DNA of 64,000 nt from Eretmocerus hayati (Eukaryota > Arthropoda > Insecta > Hymenoptera > Aphelinidae): the NCBI GenBank assembly GCA_029851415.1, contig CM056744.1:87266907-87330906 (forward strand), read 5' to 3'. Shown here piece by piece: positions 23,505 to 36,395 of the stretch (the first letter of the stretch is position 1; each line of letters begins with the position of its first letter). A program made the position numbers and the translations under genes. The notes below the pieces were generated by a model. That model was not told where the DNA came from, searched no databases, and saw nothing but the letters and a program-made list of their open reading frames with translations.

Positions 23505-26500
23505 CGATACATGTTTGAAATAATATAGGTGAATCAATTTTGAAAAGTTTTTCGTGCTCGTAATAATTACAATGTCTAGAAGTTGTGTAATTTCATCAAC
23601 TCGCCAATAGACTTTTTCAGATATATACATGTTGAATCACAGATGTTGGAGATGAATTGCGATTGTCAACAGCAGATTATGCAATTGTAGAATTTCATAA
23701 ACATAACGGATCACAGTTCTGTCTATTGCAAGAAAACACTTCCTTGGATGCCATTTGGTGATGTGACTGAGAGCAAACGCTGATGTTATCGGTTCAAGCT
23801 GGAAATCTACTCTGAATATTTTGCTTTTAGTGTACCTATTTCACATCATCCTGACGAATATTCTCACAAATTTTCAGTATCTGATACTACTACCATCACT
23901 CCAGAAGTAGCACTCAGAAGTATGCTGAAAGCCGTTTTGATCTCCAGATCATTTCTTAATTCATCATCTGCTCCAAATTCAATTCTCCTCTCTCATCACC
24001 AACTTGAATGGGTCAAACTCTTGCATATCGCTCAGTCTGAATCTTGAGCCCTGCCAACTCTCGTGAAACTCATTTGAAGCTCAGTTGTTGAAACTTTTGA
24101 TAAGTTGATTCCTCTCGTCCTTCGTCTACCGTGAACCATTAAGAGCTCAATTGTCTACAGATCCGTGCTTAAGGAGATATAAAAACAGCGGAAGTCTGTT
24201 CTCTAAAATCCCTGATGATGGACTAATTCTTCATTCATGAAATCTTTCTTGAAGTTCCCTCACAGGGTAGGATTTCACTTGGAAAATTTGCTACGTGATA
24301 CAAATTCAAAATCACTATGTTCATACTTGAATAGTGTTATGAAACATTATGAGTCTGTATCATTACGTATATAATCATCATGTATTGCAGTTTTATGATT
24401 CGTTTCTTTGTCCGCAACTGCCTTCGATTGATTTCAAATCGATAGCCAGTGCAAATCCTGGGGAAAAAAAAATACTTGCTGAGGTCGTTTTGGCACAGTT
24501 AGTTGAGAGGAATGTGTGAATAAGTTATATATATCTCATTGAAGTCCACAGCTTTGGTATCGCTGGAACCAACCAATTTTGGGACAATCATATCTCTGAC
24601 TCGAGTGTCAGCATCGAACTAATTTTTGCACGTCAACCTTCAGCCGGAATCGCGTTGGCTATCAGATTGAATTATTTTTGAAGCGGTAAACAATCGCTCA
24701 AGACCACGAAAGCATGAAATAATTCTATACATCATCATTTCGATTATCAATGTTCATAGTCTTCTAATTCCCACACGACCACTCATTAAATGCAGAACTA
24801 TTACAATGCAAATTTTTTCATGCTCTTTAGGATGACCAGATAGTTTCACAAATAAATTGTATAGACTAAGAATGGGCTAATCCCATTCCTGGAAGATGAC
24901 TTTTTTGACATCAGGATTTATCCTACATTTTTCAATTGGACAGAAGACCTACAAAATTTTGTGGCTTCTCCACCGTATTTTTCATGGGGCAACATATTTT
25001 TGACAACAATCTCGGACGTACCTTGAAAGATGGGAATAGAAGTCTCTTCCTACCCCAAATCTGGGCTTGATCTACTCTGACTCTAAGCAACTCAAGTTTC
25101 AGCCCGAACTCTCACATTCCACTTAATTTTCCTGATATTTCCATCTTTCATGACATATACTCATCATGTAAGCTTTCCTACGATGGAGGCTTTGACTTGA
25201 GTGTAATTAACTGGCCACTCAAGCATCCTGTATATTATCCATATTTCCCTAATCACAATCTACCTTATAAACAATATATGTCTCCGGCCCACTCGATGTA
25301 TTCATTATATTTACGTAACTACATATAATACGATTAAGTAGAACAGAAAAAAAACAGCAAACTGTTTTGGCAATCAAAATCGAGAGTACATTTACCCCAG
25401 TAATTGTCGTTTCACCCCAAGTATCCCTCCAACACTGCATGAACGTCTCGTGTAACAAGCTTTGCTCCCCCATTTCAATTCTCTTAGCCGTTTAGCGTTT
25501 CCCCTACTTCTTCCCCACGTCTCCCTTGGCTCGAGAGCTATTTGATCTTGATTTTTGTGGCTCGCCGAGGCATTTTCTTGGCATTGCCTCGAGTCAAGAG
25601 ATTTAATCAGCCAATTCAGCCGTCTAGAGTCGTCCACGCGACTATAACTTGTGACCCTATTACCTAGTACTCTACTGACAATACTCAAGCGGAAGATTTT
25701 TTTAGGAGTGTGGAAAGCAAGATGAATCCTTACTGCTTAAGATGTTGATCTTCATAACACTCATGGTTATGTGAATTTTTTTATCTGATACAATGTAAGG
25801 GAACGAAGCGAAGGTTTATGAATAGCCTCTTGAACCAGAGTAAATGTGGAAGGAGAACTGTAAGAATTTCATTTTCTGAATTGTAAACGTTCTCCCCATA
25901 CGAATTTGATTCAGCCCGATTCATCCACAAATGTTTCGTGAAGAGATTCATTTCCTCTGCAACTACTTCCTATCATCCCGATAAATACAGAGACGATGTA
26001 TTCCATCAAAATTATTTCCAAGCATGTATTCTAATCACGACTATTTCCTGTCATTTGGGAGGTAGAACTCTTGAAATTGTTCCAGAATCAGAAAGTTGAA
26101 TGGATTGCTGAACATGTTATCAAAATTATCAATCCCCAATGTGGAGTCAAAATCCTGTTTCTCGAAACAGTCTGATACTATCAAGTGACTAAAAAAATTC
26201 AGAATCGGTGGAAAGAAGTCTCAAAATTGTTTGTTGACGTGGAAAACATCACATACACCACGTATCTCATTCAACAGATCGGCTGAATGAATCAACATTT
26301 CAGATTATAATTCAGATCACTCAGTACTACCATCAAATCAAGTAAAATTAAGTTTGCATAGCTTTATTGTGCATAATTATCTCAAACATTTGTGACTTTC
26401 TACCCCAAGCCAAGTGGAATTTGATGGCCATTCAGAATATAGCACTGCGCTGATCATAGTGGGGATATTGATTCCCTTTCTATTGACTGATGGAACAATA

Positions 26501-28140
26501 CCAGCGCTTAACATTGAAGTACGGCACCTCTTGAACGCTGTTGAAATGCATTCGTGATGGCAAAGAGCCAATATGATAATCCTCACCGAGCTTTGATCGC
26601 ACAGAAGCATCTAATTCAGTCTCTGATTCAGTTTTGTTTGAGATAGGACACAGTCGACTCGGAATTGTTGGGTAAATTATATGAGAGACAGAGTCGTGCA
26701 AAAAAGTTTCTGAGTTTCCAAAGTATTTGATGGAGATTATTTCTGATACATCTAGAGAAATTCCAGAAAAAATATTGATGGAACAAAAATCTACAAAGAG
26801 GCAAAGATCGGGCATAAGAATGAGAAATGAACGATAGGGAAAGGATCAAACATCTTTGACCATGACCTACTAGATAGAAGTAGATAAATCATGGTTGCAC
26901 TCAGAAAGCTCCCCTCAATTGTTCTGGTTTGTTTCAGATATTGAGTTACTCTTTCAAGATTCTGAAAAAGAGGGCAGATTTGATCCTATTTTCAGACAGA
27001 AGGTTGTGACTTGTGAATGAGATGTTTCGAATACATACGCCGACAAATCGTCCATCACATAGCGAATAATTTTCTACATTTTCGAAAAGATTCTTCTGAG
27101 AATACTGCCTTTTAAAAATAATCTTGCGAGCCTATCAAGCTGTCATTCTTCATCGGTCTATTAGTGGGAACCTGGAAATTGTTTCTATCCCTCTTGATGA
27201 AGGCTACAATGCACTGTTCACCTAATTCAACGGCATAGCATCACGAGAACTAATGAAAATAGCGAATTTTTCGACTTAGCATGCGGATGTTTCGCAAGTT
27301 CTCGAGAAATATTCAGTTTTTTCTAGCCTTAAAGAATCACAACCGACTTTTCTCTACCTCAAGATCCAATGAAACTACTGCTGATAAGCTTAATAGACCT
27401 GCATAGAGTTGAATACGCTTTGAAAGGCTCGATAGAAGGAAAAAAAATAAACGACTGTTTTCGACTCAGAAAAAACTTACTAAACCACCACGTGGAAAGT
27501 GTCAGTTTGTTAACCAACGTATGGGAGGGTCACGATTAGCTGAATAAATAAAGTGAAAATAGGCGTACGTTCCCCAGGGTACTTTGAACCGGTGCGACGA
27601 GAGTAAATGAAGCAGCGGGTCAATTTGGCAGGGGACATAGAGTAAACGTGTCGATCGAATTCGGCTTCCATCGCCTCGCTTTGCGGTTGTATGGCTTGGG
27701 TGTATACTCGTTTACTCATGCAGGTAAGATCACACATTAGCACGGTAAATTGCAAAGGGAGTTGTAAAGGAATGAAAGGCACAAGGTCAATTTTGCTACA
27801 AACATTCCACTTCGTGAAGCTTGATCCCAATCATTCTATCCAAGGGATCCTATTGCAATCATTTATCTCCATAAAATTCCTAAACGAGTTCTTTGAATGA
27901 GAACACCTATAGACAGAATTTAATCGAGGCTATCGGAAAGATTGGAAATATTGGGAATAAAATGTGACGTTGTTGGAAACGATATTCAAGTGAGCAATTA
28001 TCACTAAGCCGAGGTCCATTTCTCTCGGAACCTTTCCCACCTACAATTTTTATAGCTCACAACGAAATAAAAGTCAATTCAAAGGTCTAGAGCGAGTATT
28101 TGCCTCAAGTTTTCCGATAAGTGGTGGACACTGAGAAGAA
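23505..28140. other. Long stretch with no gene seen
   Basis: AT-rich. The frames found (for example 25392-25688 minus, 26480-26815 minus, 27510-27830 minus) show no recognisable domain and no conserved splice arrangement. It could be intergenic or a large intron of the receptor gene whose first coding exon is at 31195-31743; no second receptor exon was identified. Confidence 0.5.
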
Positions 28141-28653
28141 TACACTGTAAAAAATTTGGGGGAAGAACTTCAACCACTGGTTTGGGTCAAAAATCAACCA
28201 GCTGGTTGATTACTGGCGTCAACTACTGGTTGACTACCAATCTATCCACTGGTTGACTTTTTTCCACAACTGATATATAAGGATTAGGGTGTCCGTTATT
28301 TCCCAAGTTTCTCCCCGAGCGGTCACCAATCCGGATAATGAATCGTAAAAACGATGCTTAACCTGAATTTTTTTCCGAAATTGCTCACGTGGCCGGCGCT
28401 GAGGTTTATTCCTGTTTGTTGGTAAGAAAACATGATCAAACTTGTTTTTCCGACCCAAAAGCGTCGCCCGGGGACCATTGTGGACCAACCTCATGGGCCC
28501 CGTATAATACCCATATTCACTGAAGAGAAAAAGTGAATCAGTGGTTGAATTTGATAAGCAAACAGTGGTTGGATTTTGAACCACCTGGTTGAATTAGACA
28601 GCCAACCAGTGGTTGCCGGTTTGGTGGAAAGTCAACCAATTTTTAACAGTGTA
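28141..28653. repeat. Inverted-repeat element rich in CAACCAGTGGTTG words
   Basis: Both ends read inward as TACACTGTWAAAAATT, with TA at each extreme, as for Tc1/mariner-like MITEs. The interior contains many copies of the self-complementary word CAACCASTGGTTG and variants at both ends. A similar GCAGTGTAATTT end near 29142-29153 hints at a second related copy. Confidence 0.6.
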
Positions 28654-28806
28654 ACTTTTCCGAGTCCGGTAAGCCTCTCATAATTTATATTCTGGGAAGA
28701 TCTCCAGAATGTACGGAAAATGGCTGATCTTCGGAGTTCTCATCAGGAGAATGAATGATAGTTCAAGCAATTCCCCGATAATTGGGTGTTCGTAAAATTG
28801 CATAAA

Positions 28807-28939
28807 ATAGTATTTGCACCTCGTTCTTGAGGTTTCCCGCTTCCGAGCGATTATTCCGACCCTCGCTTGCGGTTCGGACCGAAAACCAATCTCTCAGAAG
28901 CGAGCTACAACCTCATGAACTTGGTGCAAAATATACTAT
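28807..28939. repeat. 133-bp palindromic repeat, copy 1
   Basis: Begins ATAGTATTTGCACC and ends with its inverted form GGTGCAAAATATACTAT. The core CCGCTTCCGAGCGATTATT is shared with 34273-34405, which has the same length. This is a small MITE family. Confidence 0.8.
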
Positions 28940-28959
28940 TTCTAATTTCAATGCATCAC

Positions 28960-30799
28960 AAACCGACGTTTAGAAGAAAACGTCAAAAAATCCATTTTTT
29001 TAAAAATCAATTTTTCCCGAGCTGAAAGAATTCTAATTAGAATTTTTCGTCATCTGATTACAGATTTGGTTTCCGCATCGAAAAGTACTCAAGAAAACCA
29101 TTGTCTGGTTGAGTCTAGTATTCCTGACCCAAAATTTCCTTGTGCAGTGTAATTTGAAAATGTGGACATATCATTAGTAGGTCATGCATGTAATCAATAA
29201 GAGGCTCATTGTATTGCATCGAGGATATAGTATCCCACTACACTTCAAGGATTTTTTGTTAAAAACGAGATATCGAAAAAAATCGATCGAAATTTTCAAC
29301 AATTCAATACTGCATTTTTCTGTCGTATTCCTCACATCAGTTCTTATCTCCGACCAGTAGATCGAGTCGTCGATGCAATAAAATCACGTGTGTACAGGTA
29401 TCTTTCTGTATTATCGTATCCATCGATCGCAATAATGAAGTATACACCTGAACCATCCATTTTCATCATGCTTACTTTAGCAGTATGTAATATCAATGCT
29501 CGTTCTATCGAGCTTCGAAGCTCAGTATCTAATTTAGCGTTCACAGTGTTACATGTCACATATAAGGCAACACTCAATATAGTGTCTTGATACTCCAGCG
29601 AGTAAGTAGAGACAGTACAGCTTGATGCCACGTAGAATTGCAAGCTTCACGCGCTTGTTGACAAGATTACCTTTCCTCTACTCCCTCCATTCGCTTCCTC
29701 TGTTTCAAGAGAGAGAGAGAGAGAATTCCCAAAACGACGTCAATTTCAGCGCGTCAAGCTCCTTTGAAGCGAATTACAGAGCTTCAAAACTGCTCGAGGG
29801 AAATTTCAGATTGAATGCTAAACGAGGCCTTTGCCTTCCTATCTACGCACATCATCAGCTTATCACGTTTGAGAAGAATTTTTTCATGAAGATGAAAAAG
29901 TTGCGACTGTCTGTGATTCTAAAGCTAGGAAATTATTGGTCTTTCAATAAGTCTACAGAGAGGTTCAAGTGAGTTTTGATGGCTCTTATTTCAATTTCAT
30001 GATTGAAATTTCATCAGGCATCATGTTGAAAGGCAACCCATACCATGGTAGTGATCTGAGGCATTTGTTGGTCGTCTTTGAGTGAGCGTTACTTACTTTT
30101 CTGATAGATTTCGTGTGCAAGTCTTTTCAAAGACTCCGAGTCACGTTGGAATCCACAACCATTTCTACAATTCCCACACCGTTTTTAGATTCTACTCCCT
30201 CATATAGCCATGCAGCGGTGTATTTGAGTTATCTCTTGGTGTTTTCAGCTTCTCCAATATTTATTTTCCAAGTGGAGAGGCTTAATGTGTATCAAATGGT
30301 GTTTTCAATTCAATGTTTCTCGTGGGAAGAATAAGCTATTCGGCATCTATCACGTACGCCTCGGGAGCTCCGAACACATTTCTAGCATAAAGCGAGTAAA
30401 GAGTCACTTTTAGTTCTGATTGCAAACGAGAAATTGGCGTACACACATCTTAGAGCTAAAAAATGAAAAAGCCATACGTTTCTTGCTCGGCATGCTGTTT
30501 TCAGGCACAACAGATATTTTCACACTTCAAGAAAAATTATTTTTGTGCCACAAAACAGCCAGTCCTCACATTAGAACCACAAGTGGGCCAAAATCGTGAA
30601 AATGACTCTTCATCGCATTTTTGAGAATGGTGTTGTAGAATAAAGAGTCGAAGTTTCATTCACAATCTAGTGGAGCTCACAAGATTTAGTTTGGGCATAT
30701 TCGGCAGCCTAGAAAAGATCTGGTGACCGTTCTTATTCTAAGAATTTCCTACCAGTTGCAGTGTCATAACCGCTCTTGGTAAATCACAATAATTTTTCA
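28960..30799. other. No gene seen
   Basis: Short frames only. A GA microsatellite lies at about 29709-29723. The 116-codon frame at 29622-29972 crosses it and shows no domain. Confidence 0.5.
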
Positions 30800-30870
30800 G
30801 ATCGGACAGCCTGACGAGCGTTCTGTTGGGCACGAAGCTGGGCAGCTAGAGCTCGTCGGGTTGTCCGATC
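30800..30870 (+). ncRNA. Small-RNA-like hairpin (pre-miRNA candidate)
   Basis: GATCGGACAGCCTGACGAGC (30800-30819) pairs with 30851-30870 over 20 consecutive positions, with two G-U pairs, closing a 31-nt apical region that is partly pairable. Total length is 71 nt, within the range of miRNA precursors. I do not recognise it as a known miRNA. The strand is chosen arbitrarily; a chance or transposon-derived hairpin is possible. Confidence 0.3.
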
Positions 30871-31194
30871 AAGACGCCTAATTACAAGAACTTCAGCAAA
30901 AGATGAGCATTCAGACTCCAACGCACCATGATACCTCTTGATCGAATTCCTAACATCCCCCTGACTCCCCCCCCCCTCAACATCACCTTACCATGAAACC
31001 TTGCAATTTTAAGTTTATGTTAACCAAATGGGAACCAAAACGAGTGATTTTCCAGGGTCTTTTACTCTCATCAAAATTTGCCATTGAGAACGATGGGATA
31101 CCTCGAATCCAGCACATGCTATACTTGAATTTCACCTTTCTCTCCTCAATCATCCATCAAAGATTATAGGGAATACATATTTGAAAAAACTCAC

Positions 31195-31743
31195 CAAAAC
31201 GTAAACAGCAAAAGGCATGACGACCATAGCGACGAGTAAATCAGCGACAGCCAAACTAACGATGAAATAGTTAGTGATACTTTTCAACGTCCTTTCTCTT
31301 TTAACTGCCAAGATGACTAGAACGTTACCAAAAACCGTCAAACACGGTACAATGACAAGTATCAAAGCCCACCAATTTTTCGTTTCATCTTTGCCCTCAA
31401 CTCCGCACTGGCTGTAATTTCCTGCCGTAGAGTTTGATACGCACGAGTAATCAACGCTAGCGTACGTGTCGTTGAGATCATAATAGGATGAGAAATTGAC
31501 GAGCACGCTCGAGTTGAATTTGCTCATGTAGCTGTTGAGATCGTCGAACACAAAGAGATCGGATATTATAGTACTTGAATTATCCATCAGCGAAGTATTG
31601 TCGTTGTTATTGGCATCGCTCAACCATCCTAGCTCAAAATCCATCGTTTCATCATTGGATGGTTGTGAAAATATATCAGGAGGCCGGCCGGTATCGTTTC
31701 CTCCAAACGATGTAGAGTTACGCAGCGAAAGGTCGAATTCCAT
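31195..31743 (-). CDS. First coding exon of a dopamine D2-like G-protein-coupled receptor (partial)
   Basis: The family couples dopamine binding to Gi/o signalling at the neuronal plasma membrane. This exon encodes residues 1-183. The N-terminus is long and extracellular, with about nine N-glycosylation sequons (Asn9, 16, 49, 55, 77, 83, 91, 104, 109). TM1 (about 124-147) carries the conserved FGN (Asn140), and TM2 (about 158-182) carries LAVADLL with Asp168. The [16 protein letters not shown] and VMPFAVYVL blocks are those of insect D2-like receptors (Dop2R/DOP3). The frame runs into GTGAGT at 31194-31189, a donor right after TM2, where D2-type genes also have an intron. ATG 31743 is the first in frame. 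TM1-TM2 differs from the usual sequence ([11 protein letters not shown]), so a paralogue is possible. TM3-TM7 were not found in the window. Confidence 0.8.
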
Positions 31744-34133
31744 TCCTGCTATGGCGGGAAATTCGAACTACCGGGTAAATTAGAGGCTGCGATCGATTGG
31801 TAAGCTAGCATCGACTCCGGATTCCATCTTGAGTGACCCAATACTCGAGTGAGATCCGGAAGATCTGGCTACGTTCAGTCTTTCCGGCTTCATTCGTTGA
31901 TTGGCCGATCTTTTTTCCCTTTCGTGGTAGAAAAAAAGATGATTGACTCTTCGCTTGAGGATCGCTTGAGTAAAGTCGGACACCCGAGACTGATGACTGA
32001 GTGGCTGAATCGCTTGGCTGGTGGCGAGTCGTAAAACCACCTGTAATCAGAACGAAGACTGTCGTCAGGCTAGTAAAATGGTCACGTAATTTTTATCTAT
32101 GTCTTTACTGGATCTTTCATCGGGTTATTATGGTATGATACTCTCAGGATGTTCGTTATGTGCTGTAGGCATATTTTTTCGTATAAACTTATCCTTCAGG
32201 TTAGGGGTATTCAAGGATTCTCCCATAATAGCTTGCTAATCTTTCTCATTTTTAATGAATTCCAAGAATGATGGGAAAATATTTCGAAACAGTGATTTGA
32301 AACCCACGTTCATATTGGTGAAAGTTTTTGCTGTGCAAAGTAACTAAGTGATCCAATCGTTTAATAAACTTATTAAAGCTGCCATCAAGCCTTGATCAGG
32401 GGGCTTGATCCCTTGAATCAAGATATGCATGATGTCACCCTGATCAAGCGTTGATCAAGCTTTGACCAGAATCACTAAATTTGTACGCCTTTGTCAAGTC
32501 CCTGACGTTGCATATCAGATGGCAAGGCGTGATGAAGTGACTGCACATATGATCATAAAACATAATGCAATGCACTTTTTCATTCATATTTTAGATGACA
32601 CGGAAAAATGCGGGTTGTTTTACGAGAACTCGATTAGGAGGTTATGGGTCTCGGCTTGAATTGATAATCGAAAGTAAGTACATAGGTAAGTGTATAGCTT
32701 AGATTGATTGATCAGTGTATCTTGACCATAAAGTGATCCCAGGATGACATGATTTCTGACTATGGATTCGAGCTAAGTCAAGAGCTCCGATTTTCACGTG
32801 TGGAAAACTTAAAGAAATCCTTTGAACAAGCTCCACAAATCATCATACTCTATGAAGGCTTTGACAAATTACCTTCGATCAAGGTGGCATTACCATCTTG
32901 ATCAAGAAGTGCTCAAAGGAGTTGATGAATGATTGATGTTTAAATCAGGGGACATGGCCAGCTTCCCAATCGCGATATGAAGAGGACCTGGAGTGGCTCA
33001 CGGAATGTTTGTGTTACCTCGTTTCAGATCAATTCCCATCTACCAAAAACTGACGGAGTACAGCATTCGCACATGATTTAATTGTCATGACATTCCACAG
33101 TTACTTGCTGCTAGAGAATGAGGTCACAGAAATTGATGGGGACACGGGCTCAATGTCCCAGATTCTAGAATGAAAATGAGTATTTCCAAATATTATATGA
33201 TTCCCTCAACACTCTCATGTACAACATAAACTTTGGGGAACGCAATTATAAGAATGAATAAAAAAATCGATCCCACGAGTCACTGTTTGTCGAATCTACT
33301 GCGACGGATGGGGCTATGAATAAATCAGCATCAGGTTGACGAAAGTTTGATGAGCTCGTTCTTGATGCATAACAACTGAGTTTAACTTTGTAGCATCTCG
33401 AACTCGTGATCGCTTGAGTCAACTTGTGAAACAAAAATCTCAACTACTATTCTCTTGCCTGCACGAATCAAAAATGAGTCGTAGCACTCAGTCTTGCCAC
33501 TTTTAGTACCAAAAATTATGTTACAGTTCTCTAACAGTCTAAAATACTGTTTCTCCTCCAGATATATGTGATTGGATAGAAAGTTGCTTCATCTGAAATG
33601 TCTATCAACATTCTTCCCAATTCTCGGTCTTATCCCTTCATTTCACTCCCGCCATTTTTTTCTACAGTGACTCCTTCAAATTCTAAATGAGTCGTCAGCC
33701 GGATGACTAAGTTCCTTCATTTCCGCGGGAACACTTTGGAAAGAAGGCGATGCGGATGACTGGCAAACTCTCGGCAGAGATTGCGTCTCTCTCGACCGGC
33801 CTAGATTAATTTTGCGAGAGTTTGCGTTGGCAAGCGATGACCGATGGATGAATCGAAAACTCGCTTTTTCGTGTCAACGCCCCAATTTTCACAGCGAAAG
33901 TACTCGATTGAGCTTAATTTTCTAAATCATAATCAACCGGAGCCAGAACCATGCTCTGAAAGTTTGTGTTTTAAATAGTCTTCAAATGCGTCGTCATAGC
34001 CTTTGATGATTGCATATTTGCAAGAGTAATTTTGTACACAACGTGAATTACAGATGATTTCGTACCAAATGAGCTGTTTCTCATTAAATAGTAGGACGGA
34101 AGTTAGATTCTTTCTTCCAGGATTAGATAAGGG
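31744..34133. other. Upstream of receptor exon; no further gene seen
   Basis: This presumably includes 5' leader, promoter or 5' intron of the receptor. No TATA box at a clear distance was identified. Around 32400-32460 several TTGATCAAG words cluster without forming a clear repeat. Confidence 0.45.
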
Positions 34134-34184
34134 TACTCTTTCAACATGAATCAGCTATTTCAGCTGATTCATGTTGAGAGAGTA
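34134..34184. repeat. Short near-perfect hairpin
   Basis: 34134-34156 pairs with 34162-34184 at 22 of 23 positions, around loop ATTTC. The arm contains CAACATGAATCAGCT. It is too tight-looped for a typical miRNA precursor. Confidence 0.75.
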
Positions 34185-34272
34185 GTGTTAGTGACATGAG
34201 AATAAGAATATGTGTATGGATATAACTTTTTTGCAATTTTGCGATGTTTGGGTGTTTATAAAATTGTAAAAG

Positions 34273-34405
34273 ATAGTATTCGCAACTCGTTCATGAGGTT
34301 CCCCGCTTCCGAGCGATTATTTCGACCTTCGCCTGCGGCTCAGGCCGAAAACCAATCGCTGAGAAGCGAGCTACAACCTCATAAACTCGGTGCGAGATCT
34401 ACTAT
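34273..34405. repeat. 133-bp palindromic repeat, copy 2
   Basis: Same family and same length as 28807-28939. Starts ATAGTATTCGCAACTCG and ends in the inverted form ...CGGTGCGAGATCTACTAT. Confidence 0.8.
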
Positions 34406-34409
34406 TTCC

Positions 34410-36395
34410 GACATATATTCGAAAAGTTCCACAAGGAAGGAGAGCGGATTATGGAACAGTCAATTTTTCCTTGACATGAGTTGTGGAAATTCCTTAAATG
34501 AATATCAATTTTCCCAGCGATTCACAGAAGAACTATATCACAGACGGTGATACCTTGCTGAGGAACGAAGGAGTATCATTTTTCGATCTCGCAGATTTGA
34601 AGGCATTCATGACCATTCCGAGAGTTTGGAAGTTGCATTGGGTATGATTCCTCAATTTTGACAGGAATCAATCTCAAAAGTTGTGATGAAAAGTTTAGTT
34701 CGACCAGCGAGTGCCTACTTTAGTGTGAATGAAGTAGCATACTTTGAGGGCCGTCCATGTTTCGTAGAATCCGGCATACGAATGTATATTCATTCCTGGT
34801 CGCAATAATCCATCAATAATGGATCGTTATGACCAGGAAACCAGTGTGATGAAATATGACTTTGGGATATCTTTGCTTTACTGTTAACTAGTGAGGCAAT
34901 TAGTATGAAGGAACCTTCAATGGAATCATTGAGTCACATACTCATCGCATCGTGAATCCAACTCAACTCTGAAAGCTACACTGAGCTGTCTCTCCTGACT
35001 AAAATATATTTTTCCACAAACTTGAATCTCCTAAATATCAGAATAGGTCAAAACTCGATCGTATCATCCATTTTCATTTTTTCGATGTCAGTTCGTCTGA
35101 ATTTTGCATATTTTTCAGAAATGTATTTCACAAGATTGATCCGTTCGCTCGACAGAGCCCTAACAATATCAGTCTCAACGTCGTCCTTTGCCCACTCAGT
35201 TTCTCTCAATAGCGATCAGAAGTCTCTCTCTCTCGACGTCACGTCTGAGTTTGAGAAGTGATTATCCGTTGGCAACCGCGTGTTCTCGCCACTATACGCC
35301 AGTCTGTCCAAGTATACTATAACCCACCTAACATAGATACGCCTTATATATCATGGGGGGGAGGTCTCGTTTGATGAGTGAGGATCTGCCACACCGCACG
35401 TGAGTTATCCGTGGCCGAATGGATTAAGGAGTGATGCGCATGCAACCTACGAAAAGCCCAAACTCCTATTCCTCCTCTACTACTACTACTACTACTACTA
35501 CTACTATAACTACGACCACTACTAACGAACACCCACAAAACCAGTCTTTGCAAAGGTTTGAATGTTTCCCTTCCATATCCTTCTCTCAGCTCTTGTTTTT
35601 GCCTCGTATCGTTCGACCATGTGTTTCCTAAGATCGATTGAACCTCTTCATCCGTAAGATGGATCCCAATGAATTCGGCAAATACCTATTATTGAGAATA
35701 AGGTCACCGAACGATTTCTTACATACACACATACATACGTACGTATTTCAGCATAGCTTAAAGATGGACAGAATTTTCCTTCGAGCGATCCGAATTCAAA
35801 GTATGTGTAGCGCAACCGGACCTAATGATTCAGCGAAATGCGGAATATTGCTCAGGAAGATGTTTTTCCTTGGAAGGCTAGCGACGAACAGATAAATCTT
35901 CTACGCTCCAATTTATCGATGATTTCGTATAGCATAAAATTGCCACGTGGTACTATTGGCTTCGATGAATAAATCACCCTCAGGCATTTGAGATGGATAC
36001 GGCTCTTTGAGGATCAGTTGGGGGAGTAGCTTCGCGAGGTGGGTCAATTTTTCGTAGTCAGGGATGATTGTAAAACATTAAAGGGCAGATTGTCCGAAGT
36101 TGTCGATTTTGAATTCCGGACTTGCATTATTGAGATGAGAAGATTGAGTTCGGCACCATGGTTATTTTGCTTTGTCAGAAAAATATATTGAGATTCAGGG
36201 AGTAGAGGATGTATTTTGCCAATCATATATCTTTTTGTATTGTCTATGATCGAGTGTGATTGGAAAGTTAAAGCTATCACTTTTTGAGATTTAAGGAAAA
36301 ATCTGTAATACGTTGGCTGCAGTTTTTCCCACACTTTCCATTGTTTCCCCTATCATTTCTGAATAAAGACGCATTTTTGCGCAAGATTCTAGTCA
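34410..36395. other. No gene seen
   Basis: Contains an (ACT)n microsatellite at about 35478-35507 and an imperfect hairpin near 34795-34841 (CCTGGTCGCAATAATCCAT and its inverted form). No frame has a recognisable domain. Confidence 0.5.

Noticed and set aside
35408..35480. tRNA-like sequence (GTGGCCGAATGGATTAAGG resembles a class II D-arm / A box)
   Set aside because: No B box (GGTTCGANNCC) or acceptor stem follows at tRNA spacing; chance or a decayed tRNA-derived repeat.
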